Positions 33,777-44,206 of a stretch of DNA of 64,000 nt are shown here, piece by piece. Source of the stretch: Eucalyptus grandis (Eukaryota; Streptophyta; Magnoliopsida; Myrtales; Myrtaceae); the NCBI RefSeq assembly GCF_016545825.1, contig NC_052614.1, positions 45,449,212 to 45,513,211 of the forward strand, written 5' to 3'. Both the position numbers and the translations under genes were made by a program. Position 1 is the first letter of the stretch; each line of letters starts with the position of its first letter. The notes beneath the pieces were generated by a model, which was given only the letters and a program-made list of their open reading frames with translations, did not search any database and was not told the DNA's origin.

Positions 33777-36743
33777 GTTGGTCAGTTGATTTGTTTTTAC
33801 ATGTGTCATCTATTGTTATTGCTCTGTTTATACTGTCATCAGTTCGAAAACACTGGTTTAGATGCCCAGTTCACATTATTAGCCTTTCTTATGATAGCTC
33901 TGCTTTACCTGTGCAAAGTTTCGAAAATCAACTATTAGACTGGGTTAGATATACTTTCTTATGCCTGCAAAAGAAAATTTTCTTTTGTCAGGTCATCACT
34001 CATATCATGGAATTCTGATTAGTAGTAATTAGAGACTGGCATATTTATGAATTTTAAAGATTGCAAAAGCCCTTGATATGAAAAGTTCAAATTTTTGAAG
34101 TCACATATCAGAAAGATATGTGTGCCATCTCCAGCTGTGGTCTGATATTTTCGAATCTGTATAATGAATTGTGTTAAAGGTTAATGGTTCTGCATTGTAA
34201 ACATGAAAAAGTGAATCTTGTTGCATAGACAATACTGTCAGCCTACTTTTCTAGCGCATCCAACAAGTTTGCGTAGGGCAGCCTTCACTGCTGTTCTGAC
34301 ATCTTGGTCTCATTGTTGTCCCTACAGCGTCCCGGCAAACCAGTGACCTTCAGCAAACCTCCGACGCCTCAGTCGTGATATTGTGGCCTCCCCAAGATCC
34401 TTGCAATCTCGTGGCCAGTTTGGCTTCGCTCACATTCAATGCCATACCCCACAGCAGCATTATTGTCTATCTCTTACAATTATTCTCCGTTCATTGCCCA
34501 GCGTAGCACTGCTCCCCTCTACCGAGTTCTCAGGCATTTCTCATGACCTGGAAATCTCTGTTGGTCGTCAAATCTGGCCCAGCATCAGAGACTTTAGTCC
34601 CGTGTGATTTAGGCACCCACAAGGGTTCGCTGTGTAGGTCTCGGTCTTTGACTGGCCTAGAAGGGATCCTTACTATATATAAGTGTTCGTTTATTCTCTT
34701 TAGTTAGTTGATTTCAGTATAGGATTTTAAATAAGCATTATTAAATATTGCAGCCTAGGTTATCTAATCATGTTTTGATTAACCAAGACGTATTAGGCCT
34801 CCCGACCTTTAGACATAAGTCAGACCCTAATGTCATCTTGCATGACTTTGATGATTGATTTGATTAAGTTGGAATTCTATTGCTTTGAATTAACATGTTA
34901 TCAATGAAACGATGAATTTTAAGTATGTGTGTTTCATCGTATCACAATATTATCAATCGTCATTGCAGCCACTTGCACTTTAGGAGTTTTCATATTTAGG
35001 GTCATGCATTATTGTTCTCATAATGCATATAGACTTAGAGCATGTTAAATTTTAGAAAGCATATAGATTTAGGACGATTCATCATTTTTGTTAAATACAA
35101 AATCAAATAAAAAATGTCACATAGATTGCATGTAGACCTAGGGTCAATTTAGTCTCATATCATATAGTACATATCACATCATACGAATATTCCTAGGTTA
35201 TTCGCACTACATAGTTAATATAGTACAAAATATAAAGGAGTTAGCATCGTACCATGTAATTGTTAGTCATATGGCTAAGTGATTCGAGTCTTGAGATTTA
35301 AATTTATCATTTTCATTAAAAAATATAGAAAAAATAGCACTTCACGATTGTATATATGTAAAATGTCCCACCTTGCACATAGAAAACAAAATGTATGCGC
35401 ATTTAATTTATAGACTTTTACGGTAATTTGTCTTTTCATTAATTAATAAAAGAAAAGGAACAACAAATCACATTAGTCAGCCTCATATACATTGCATCAA
35501 TTAGGAAAAAATAATTTAGCATAGATTGCATTTCAATTAGTCATATCATGCATAATACTCATGCACTCCGCCTGCATATTTTTCTAAAATAATAATTTGC
35601 AGAAAGTTTGTGGTGATGGATAGAGATACACTTCGCTTGCTTAACGCGTCCAAATTCTCAAAGTTTTCTGTAATTTATTTACTGCATTAATAATTGGATG
35701 TTACTTTTCTAAGTGCGCACCCGCACCCACATGTTAGCAGCGAAGGAAAAAAAAATGGAAAAAAGACTGCATGCAAAATATTTTCGAAATAAAGAGAAAA
35801 TATATCAAAATGGCGTTAGATTAATCTAGCATAACTCAATTCCCAAATCCATTGAATCTTTGGTTCATAGAATAAAAATATACTTCCACATTTTAATTGG
35901 GTGTCTAATCGACCTTAAACAATTAGCGGTTGCTCCAAAATGTATGATTGAATCGAGTATCAAGTTGTGATTAATAGGATTATGAGACGTGATATGTCAG
36001 CCTTCACCGACTTGTGTTAGACCTAGAAAAAGCTTGAAGCATAATCTTTGGAAGAGATGGAAGAGATGAAAACACATTATGCGTGCGGGCCGGGGTTGGC
36101 GAATTGGGAGGCATCGTGGAATGGAGTCCCAAGTAGAATAAAACTATAGCAGAAAAAAATTATTTTATTTATTATGTAGTAATACGCCTAACAGAAGAAG
36201 AAAAATATTTTAACAAGGAAAAGGACATTAAAAAAGTCCACAACCCATTTTTATTTTGGTTTCAAGGCTTCATTATATAAGCCTTTTTGCAATATTATCA
36301 TTAAATTTTCATAACAAATGCATTTCGGTAACGGATGGGAGCAATCCTAAAAGGTTAAATTCTTGAAGATACATAAAATTGCATTTCCCAATTAAGTTAT
36401 GAGTTTTGGAGTGTACGAGGAGTCTATTTTGTTGTTCATAGGATGGATAAAGTCGTTCATAACAAGAGATTAAATATGCTTTCAGTAATATGTAAGGCCT
36501 ATTACTTTATTAGTGACAAACAAAAAATTAATAATAGATGAAATTTGTTTATTTAGCCCCCATTACTCCTCAATAAATAACCAATTTATTTTTGTAGAAT
36601 GAGTTCGGATAATATCATGTTATTGGAATAGAATGTTGGCAGGCAAGGAGAAATCACCTGTTCGGTTATGGAAGTGATGATCTCATAATTAAGTAAAATC
36701 TGCTGTCTACCAAGCTTTATTCAAGGAAAATTATTAATTCGTC
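33777..36743. other. Gene-free stretch after truncated FolD
   Basis: Intronic FolD-like sequence probably continues to about 34220. A more GC-rich block at about 34225-34640 differs in composition and may be an insertion, but I could not assign it. The rest is AT-rich with no recognised exon. Confidence 0.45.
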
Positions 36744-36790
36744 AATCAAGCTTAATAATTAACCACTGGGGTTTGCTCCAATAGGCACCC

Positions 36791-39764
36791 TATGACATCC
36801 CAAATTTATGATTCTGTTTTCGATTAAATAAGTTGGGCTTTTCATCAATGCGCCTTGAGCTTTATTTTCCGAGCTAATCACTCACGAGATAACTAGTTTA
36901 TCAGGTAAAACCGTTAAGGAATCTAAACGCAATAGACTTGAGAATTCGACCATGAATCGGCTGCTTGACCGTGCTAGTCTGTAAGGATCATTATGACACT
37001 GTCAGAATTGAACATGAATTAGAGATACGTCGATTTGATTGAGATATATGATTAGAGTGTGGGTGATTCCACCTGATTTCAATATTCTCGTCGATAAGCA
37101 CTAAATTGATTATTCTGTCATTTTAAGTACCCTGTGTCCGTATTTGAAGCCTCGAGATTTTCACGACAATTAAACGTCACCAATGTGTCAAAGATTTATG
37201 TCATGGCTTGAAAATAATCAACCACGGGTTAATTGCACTGAAAATTCCTAAAAGCTACCCAGTAAATTAGGACACGCTAAAATTGCGCCAGATTGAAATT
37301 AACCGCGAATTTAAACCCGATTTCAGAAATTAAAAGTTTTGTCATCTCATGATTCATTTTAGGAAACATTTTTTTGCAAATCGAGATTTTCAACGAAAAA
37401 TCCAAAGTAAGGGCATTTTGGATCGGGAAATTCGAGGGACAGTTTTTGAGCGCACCCATTGCAGTCAAGTTGGTTCAATTGGTGAGAAAAAAAATCATGG
37501 AATAAGTTTGGACACCTTGGCTGAATTGTTTGGGCTTCAATTGTATATTGAATTGTGGTGGAATTGAATGGAATTGAATGGATTTAAGGAACAAATGTGC
37601 AAAATTCGTATGCCATGGGGGGGTGAACATTTGGACTACTTCAGTGGTGTGTTGAGGAAGCTTTGAGGAGAGAGAAAGCTGCTATGGATGGTTGATGGCT
37701 GGTGGGGGCAAGGCAAGGAAGAATTGGACAAGTGTTGGAAGCCTAGGAGGCCATTTGGGGTTTCCCTTTTCAGCAGCTCTTCTTCCTCCTTGAAACTTGG
37801 CTTTCTCCATTGTTGTGGTCCTTAAAGAGCTTAAGAGAACCAGGAGAACTGAGCAGAGCAGCCCCCTCCACCGTCGCAAGCCCGTCGACCTCTTTTCCCC
37901 CTATGTTTTCTCTTCTTCTAGTTTCCGCTCCAGTTGACCTTTCTCAAAAAACTAGAGTTAAAAGTTGTCTTCCCATGCAAATCAGCCTTCATGCCACCCA
38001 CCATCGTCTTTAGCACATCCAAATCATACGGGAGCACCTCGTTGTTCACCGGAAGGAGTTGCCAATCGACTCCCACGTCAGCGAGAAGAAACGGCTTCCC
38101 AGTTTGTTGGTCCGCTCACCGAGTGCATTGTTTGCGCGATTTTCTCCATTTTCCTCCCATTCTGGCCCTTCCTCCGCCATTCCAACTACTAGCAAGTCCC
38201 CCTTGACCCCCGGGAGCCGCTGGTTGCCGGCCACCCGCTCGCTAGAGCTCTAATCAACCCTTTCTCACTGTTGAAGTCTCTGGTTCCGTTTCTCGGTTTA
38301 GCCAAGAGCATAAGCATAAACCAACAAGCCGTGAGGTCTTTGTGGCCCATTTTGAGCCCTTCTCGGCCTCGCTTGGTGTCGCCGCTAGGAGGATTGTTAA
38401 CTACCTCTGCGTCGTCGTTGCCGTCGCTATGGACTCATCGAAACGCTAAACTGGTGAGTTTACTCACTAATCTTACGCTTATGGAGTTAATGATGCTTAA
38501 GGGGTGTTTAGATTAGGCTAACTATATTTAGGTAGTTAAATTAGATTATTTAAATGTTAATTAGATTAGATGAATGATTAGTTTAATTGATGGATTAATT
38601 AGTCTAATTATGCAATTAGATTAAGGTAAGCATGATTAGACTTTTAATCAATCATTTTTTTTTATTTATTTATTTATTTAAATTAAATTAATTTTCGGAA
38701 TTGATTTAATTATTAATTAATTAATATTTTCCGGAAATTATCCGAGAGAGCCGCTTGATAGAATTTGGAGTGATCATTGTGGTATGGTTAGAATTTGCAA
38801 TTGATTGTCGGATTGGTCAATTGAATGATGATTTGTGCGATTGTGTGATAATTGTGAATCAATTGGATTAAGCAACTGATTGCTGAATTGTGCAATTGAT
38901 GATTGGGTTGTGAAATTGTGTGTTAATTGTGAATTGTTAGCATTTGGTTATGACACCTCGCTAAGCCATAGGACCGCCTAACATAGGCTGAGCCCATAGG
39001 GCTGTGATTTACCGCTGAACTTGGAAAATGCTGTGTCCATTGGGCCGTGATTTACCATTGAACTTGGAAAAGGCTATGCCCATTGGGCCATGATTTACCA
39101 CCAAACTTGGAATCGACAGTGCCCATCGGGCCGTGATTTACCATTGAACATTTAGTAGGCTATGCCCATGGAGCCATGATTAATAATTGGAATGGGAAAT
39201 TGATTGAGATAGGGTGTGATGCGTTCCAACTGTTGAGTGATGTTATTGCATGTATATGAGTTATGAATTGTGCTAATGTGCAAGAAGGAAATGAGGCGGG
39301 GTAAGTCATCTGTATTATGTGGCTAGGCTACCCTTGAGTGTATTTCATTCCTAATAAGGGTTTAGGGGGTGAACTTGCTGAGATAATGTCTCACCCCATT
39401 GTGGGCTTATCTTTTCAGGTCCGTATATGATGGTTGTGGAGGCCGAAGCCCCGGAGTCTGTGGAGGTGAAGTCTGAAGGATTGACGTATGTGTCCAACTA
39501 GTATGTTGTAGGACAACTTCTTTTTGAGAGCCGACCTGTTGTAGCCATTTGACCAAACTCGTTTTGTAATTAAACCCTGTTGTTTATAAAGTTAACTTTT
39601 GTGAAATGTTGCCCTACTCTCCTATCTCAAGCTTTTGTTGTTAGGGGTATTTGTTCGCTTCCGCATGCGTATTAAAATGAATGGGTTGACGATGCGTCCT
39701 GAGATGTCGCATATTTGTATCGACCACCAAGAGATGGGCATGCGCTCAAGGATCGGGTGTGACA
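36791..39764 (+). mobile_element. Solo LTR, probably Ty3/gypsy (Tekay/Del-like), nested in SINE
   Basis: A 2,974-bp block begins tatgacatcccaaattt and ends gatcgggtgtgaca, flanked by a perfect 5-bp duplication caccc (36786-36790 and 39765-39769), as made by retroviral-type integrase. The 3' portion has wording typical of long chromovirus LTRs: gtgaacttgctgagat, gtctcacccc and cttttcaggtcc (about 39370-39420). There is no gag or pol, so it is a solo LTR left by recombination. Open frames inside it (for example 37810-38516) are not genes. The lineage call is from memory of LTR wording. Confidence 0.82.
38992..39190 (+). repeat. 43-bp tandem repeat within the LTR
   Basis: About 4.5 units of gcccattgggccgtgattta and ccattgaacttggaaa, starting near 38992, 39035, 39078, 39121 and 39164, with a period of 43 bp. 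Subrepeats of this kind in LTRs often vary in copy number between insertions. Confidence 0.85.
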
Positions 39765-39982
39765 CACCCTTCCAACTTAGAAGGGGGAGTTGGAGGGTTT
39801 GAATGCCCACCTTTTCAAGGGGGTTGGGGTGGGGATGTAGTAGTTTCAAGAGTGGGTTTCAACTCCTATACCTTGCAAGGAGGCAGGGCAAAAGTTTGAG
39901 AGTGAGCGTTAGAATGGGAATAGACTAGGACCAAAAAAAAAAATCGGGCTTAATAATTAGTCTTGTCCTCGTTTCTTCTCCG

Positions 39983-41520
39983 TTCCATTATTGTGGTATG
40001 GTGAGATACTTCTGCACGCAACATCACTCTTTAGGTTTTATTTCTACGTCAAGTCGGGTGGTATGTCACGTCATTACTTGGATTCTTGATGAGGTGGCAG
40101 CCCTTGAATGAGGAGGCGGTGAAAGTTGAGCGGACGCAAATGACGAGGGAGAATTTCTAACCAATAGTTGTCCTTCCAATTGAGAACCGCACGTCAAACG
40201 TGCGAGCCAATCAGTTCCTTTGCAAGAAGCCGAAAAGGCTTTTCCACTCTTCTCTTTTCATTGTCATCTCCAACTTCAATCATGAAGGGGATTTGAGCAA
40301 GTCTCATCCTCCTCCATATCTATTTTGATTTTCTTGGAGTTTTTTTGTACTTTTCTCCTTTTTTCTCTCCCAATCTAATTTAGGAAATGTGCTCTCCTAA
40401 TCTAATTCTGAATTTGAGAATTTGAACTCTTCAAATCTAGTTTTAAACCTAGGAGTTCTTCTCTTCCGATTTAGATCTAAGAATTTAATAATAATTTTGG
40501 AGATTCGATACCCTCATACTTTGTCCATGTGTAGGTCTTTCGCCTCTAATTTCAATGATGATTGCAAACGCTTTGACGTCTCATTAAACTATGAGGATTT
40601 ACTCTTCCAAATGTTATATCTGTATTTATTCAACCTATTACCACATATATATTTGTGGATGTGGTAGCTATGAATTCTTTTGGTATGGACAGAAAATCAG
40701 CAAGTACGTTTTTTTTTTTCTCGCAATATGTTTGGCCTCAAAGGAGTACTTTGAAAACTTGTGTGAATTTTCCACTTTTGTGACTACAAACTCGGCTCTT
40801 TCATCATTACCCTTTACCAAAAAAAAAAAAAAAAAAAAAAACTCGGCTCTTTCCATTATTGTGGTCTGGTGAGATACTTCACACACAATATCACTCTTTA
40901 GGTTTTATTTATACGTCAAGTCAGGTGGTACGTCACGTTAGGAGATATTACCTGGATTCTTGATGAGGTGGCAGCCCCTGAATGAGGAGGTGGTGAAAGT
41001 TGATCGGACACAAATGACAAGGGATAATTTCTAACCAATAGTTGTCCTTCCAATTGAGAACCGCAAGTCGAACGCGCGAGCCAATCAATTCCTTCGCAAG
41101 AAGCCGAAAAGTCCTTTCCACTCTCCTCTTTTCATTATCTTCTTCGACCTTCAATCGTGACCGGAATTTGAGCAAGTCTCATCCTCCTTTATATCTATTT
41201 TGATTTTCTTGGAGTCTTTTTGTACTTCTCCCCTTTCTTCTCTCCCAATCAAATTTAGGAAATGTGCTCTCCTGATCTAATCTTGGATTTGAGAATTTGA
41301 ACTCTTCAAATCTAGTTTTAAACCTAGGAGTTGTTCTCTCCTGATTTTGATCTAAGAATTTAATAATATTTTGGAGATTTGAAACCCTCATACTCTGTCC
41401 GTGTATAGGTCTTCTGCCTCTAATTTCAATGATGATTACTTTGTCTCATTAAACTATGAAGATTTGCTCTTCCAAATGTTATATAATTTTCCACTTTTGT
41501 GACTACAGTGCAACTCGATT
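39983..41520 (+). repeat. Large direct duplication, offset about 868 bp
   Basis: Sequence from 39983 (ttccattattgtggt) to about 40830 is repeated from 40851. Shared landmarks: catcactctttaggtttta/tatcactctttaggtttta, ttcttgatgaggtggcag, ttgtccttccaattgagaa, aatttgagaatttgaactc and tttaaacctaggag. The second copy lacks the piece between its atgttatat and attttccactttt. A poly(A) run at 40820-40841 lies at the junction. A third, short echo (ctcttccaaatgttat) is near 41552. No coding function is visible. Confidence 0.88.
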
Positions 41521-41586
41521 CTTTCCATCAATTTCTTTCATTAAAAGAAATGCTCTTCCAAATGTTATCCTATTTATTCAACCTAT

Positions 41587-41602
41587 TACACACACACACA
41601 CT
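41587..41602. repeat. AC microsatellite
   Basis: A short run of AC dinucleotides (tacacacacacacactg), with no gene nearby. Confidence 0.7.
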
Positions 41603-42292
41603 GCATCATTGGCATCTATTTGACAAAAAATTATAGTACTCGATTCTTTCCATCAATTTCTTTAAAAAGAATAACAACCTAGTACTCATCACTGGCATCT
41701 ATTTGTAGTACTCTTTTTCCCGTAGAAACGTACAATGATGGTATAGAGGAAACTGAATCTAAGTGCGCATCGCTAAATGGCAACGCTATAGTTATTGGAA
41801 AATGAATTTTTGGCATGTGCGTCCGTATCTAGTGATTAGCCGCCAATTATTTTGCTTGACAGATCCGTTCTTTTGGAACTAGTGTGTGTTTAACATTATT
41901 GGTGCTTTGTTGATCCTCGTTGTTTTTATGGATTTGGCTTCGTTTTGTAGTGTTCTGACCTTTACTTTGCTTCGATTTGCTTTATCATGAAAGTCTATGT
42001 ACTTGTCATATATCTTCTTCTTTTATTTGGTAAGGTAAGAATATATTGATTTAAACCAAACAAAGCAATGCGGAAACTAGCATAAAAAACTTACACTCAA
42101 CAAGGTAACAAGCCAGGTCGAGTGAAAGGATGCCAGGAAAAGGAAGCCAAAAGCTACCAAGGTAGCAACAAGAGGCCAAATGGCATCCACGAAAGAGCCA
42201 AATAGAAAGAAAAGTTACAAGAAAAAACAACCAAACAAGTGAAAACAACCAAAAGGAGCCAACGGACAAGAACAACACCAACCCTCCGAAAG

Positions 42293-42795
42293 AAAAGGCA
42301 ATGAGACCTTGACACGCTGGTAGGCAACGAAACAGCAAAGGCCGAAGGAGATGGCTTTGTCCCTCACAACTTTAAGTATGTGTCACTTGGCTAAAGGAGA
42401 TGGCTTTGTCCCTCACAACTTTAAGTATGTGTCACTTGGCTGAAAGAAAGCCAATCCTTGTCATATACATGTCTCATTGCCCTGAAAAGGCAATGAGACC
42501 TTGACACGCTGGTAGGCGATGAAACAGCAAAGGCCAAAGGAGATCTTTGTCCCTCACAACTTTAAGTATGTGGTTCTTCTTTAAGTATGTGTCACTTGGC
42601 TAAAGGAGATGGCTTTGTCCCTCACACTTTAAGTATGTGTGGCTAAAGGAGATCTTTGTCCCTCACAACTTTAAGTATGTGGTTCTTCATGATAGGAGAA
42701 GTCTTGCCAATCCTTGTCATATATCTTTTTAAGCCATGAATACAAACTTGGCTAAAGGAGATTTTTTCACAACTTTAAGATGTGGTTCTTCAAAA
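42293..42795 (+). repeat. Irregular tandem repeat cluster, unit about 49 bp
   Basis: Repeated wording ctaaaggagatggctttgtc and cctcacaactttaagtatgt occurs at about 42342, 42391, 42535, 42603 and 42645, some units with internal deletions and a gtggttcttc ending. A longer block (aaaaggcaatgagacc, cttgacacgctggtaggc) occurs at 42293 and 42484. This suggests repeated unequal slippage plus a nested higher-order duplication. Confidence 0.8.
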
Positions 42796-43930
42796 AAAAC
42801 GAGAGTGAGAACTACACTCATTACTACAAATCTAAATTTTTGCATGCCAATGCTCATTCATTTTGAGAGTAATTGTTAGAAATTCTAAACATATTGTATC
42901 CCAATTAATACTAATTTAACCCTAAACCTTTTGATAATTTGTTGACTGAAAACAATTAACCTTAATGTTGGTTGTTCTATTTGGCCTGGCCAACATTGAC
43001 GTGAACAACTTTTACAAATTTTTGGACTGACCCTAGAACTAGCCCAGACCGATCGGTTAAGTCTAACCCAGTACTAGGACTACATGGGCTAGTTCCCAAT
43101 TCCACAAACTGGAAATTGACTATGCCTAGTTTAGTTCAGGTTCTAGGGTGGGAACTAACTCACCTTAAGACCAATCATCCATGTGTATATTCCTTATGGG
43201 TGATTAGTTATACAGTTGGTGGGTTCTAGATTTGAAATCTAGAACCTATCCTATTAGAATTGGTTTCCAATTTTTAAAGCTAGGAATTTACCTTGTTTGT
43301 CTTGAAACCAACTTTGGAACCTACCTTATTTGTCTAGTTCGATTTTAGGGTCTACTCTAAAACATGTTTTTTTTTTTTGCTTCATATTTCAAAATGGAGA
43401 AATGATTTTATGATAGTCTTTGGACTACTATGAGAATAATAGCATGTTTTAAACAACAAAAAATCAAATAACAAACAATTATAATATAAGCTAATGAAGC
43501 TCTTTAAAAAACAACCTAGACAAATATCGATTATAGCAATATAATATAAGCAACAAAATAGCTTCAAGTAAAATATCAATGTAAAACAAACAAAAATATA
43601 AAGTAATAGGGAAATTAAGTGTTAGCAATGAATGATGATCATTTGTCCGGAGCATGAAGTATCAATCTCGAGCACGAAAGGGAGGGGTTTGCTTTTGTCT
43701 ATGCCCCCAATCATATTTAGTTCTTGAAGAGAAAAATAATTTTAAAAAAAAAACAAAAAAGCATTGTAGTCTAGTTTGGTCGATTTGGTTCCACACTCAG
43801 AACCAAAAACCGGACCGGGTATCGTGGGTTCCAAATTTTGGGAATCAAGAACCGCGTAGAACCAATTGATTTGGTTTGGTACCCAATTTGGAGCCAGATT
43901 GGTGCTTACCTCCAGTCAAGTTAAATTTTG
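42796..43930. other. Gene-free stretch upstream of the TPS promoter
   Basis: AT-rich, with degenerate repeated phrases (gaacctaccttatttgtct, ggttccaaattttggg). No coding exon is recognised. Confidence 0.4.
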
Positions 43931-44110
43931 AGAGAGCTGCCCTTATTTTCATGGCCGCATATATGAGATATTCAACTTTTGTAAAGTACAACTTGAATGG
44001 CATGGCATCAATCAGACCTCCAAATCATATTAAAAAAAGTTTTTTGAGAAAATAAATGTTTGCCTGTCGTTCCTTATCTATCTGCCAGTCCAACATATGA
44101 TGCTACAGCC

Positions 44111-44118
44111 TATAAAAA
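44111..44118 (+). promoter_or_regulatory. TATA box of terpene synthase
   Basis: tataaaaa, 96 bp upstream of the ATG at 44207. The surrounding 200 bp is conserved with the promoter of the TPS exon-1 fragment at 15115, which supports function of this region before duplication. Confidence 0.7.
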
Positions 44119-44206
44119 CCATTGATAGGGTTTCGACACTTACAGAAGCCTCTACCCTCTAACGTTCTTCATCTATTCACCTAAATCAAGAAAACAGCGA
44201 AACGAA

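Larger units (their letters stand above)
36762..39941 (+). mobile_element. SINE, second family, split by a solo LTR
   Basis: The 5' part (36762-36790, accactggggtttgctcc) and the 3' part (39765-39941, cacccttccaac, box B-like gggtttgaatg, ending ggaccAAAA) together align along the whole length of the SINE at 17201-17410. Target-site duplications flank the composite: aatcaagcttaataatta (36744-36761) and aatcgggcttaataatta (39942-39959), with the last 12 bp identical. The SINE is therefore older than the LTR inside it. Confidence 0.9.

Noticed and set aside
37277..38516. Cluster of overlapping open frames that might be a Ser/Pro-rich gene
   Set aside because: They lie wholly inside the solo LTR defined by its 5-bp duplication, on both strands and several frames, with no domain.
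42051..42338. Hydrophobic 95-residue minus-strand frame resembling a membrane protein
   Set aside because: It overlaps a tandem repeat cluster, its hydrophobicity comes from repeated ccaaa/aagaaa words on the other strand, and no start context or family is seen.
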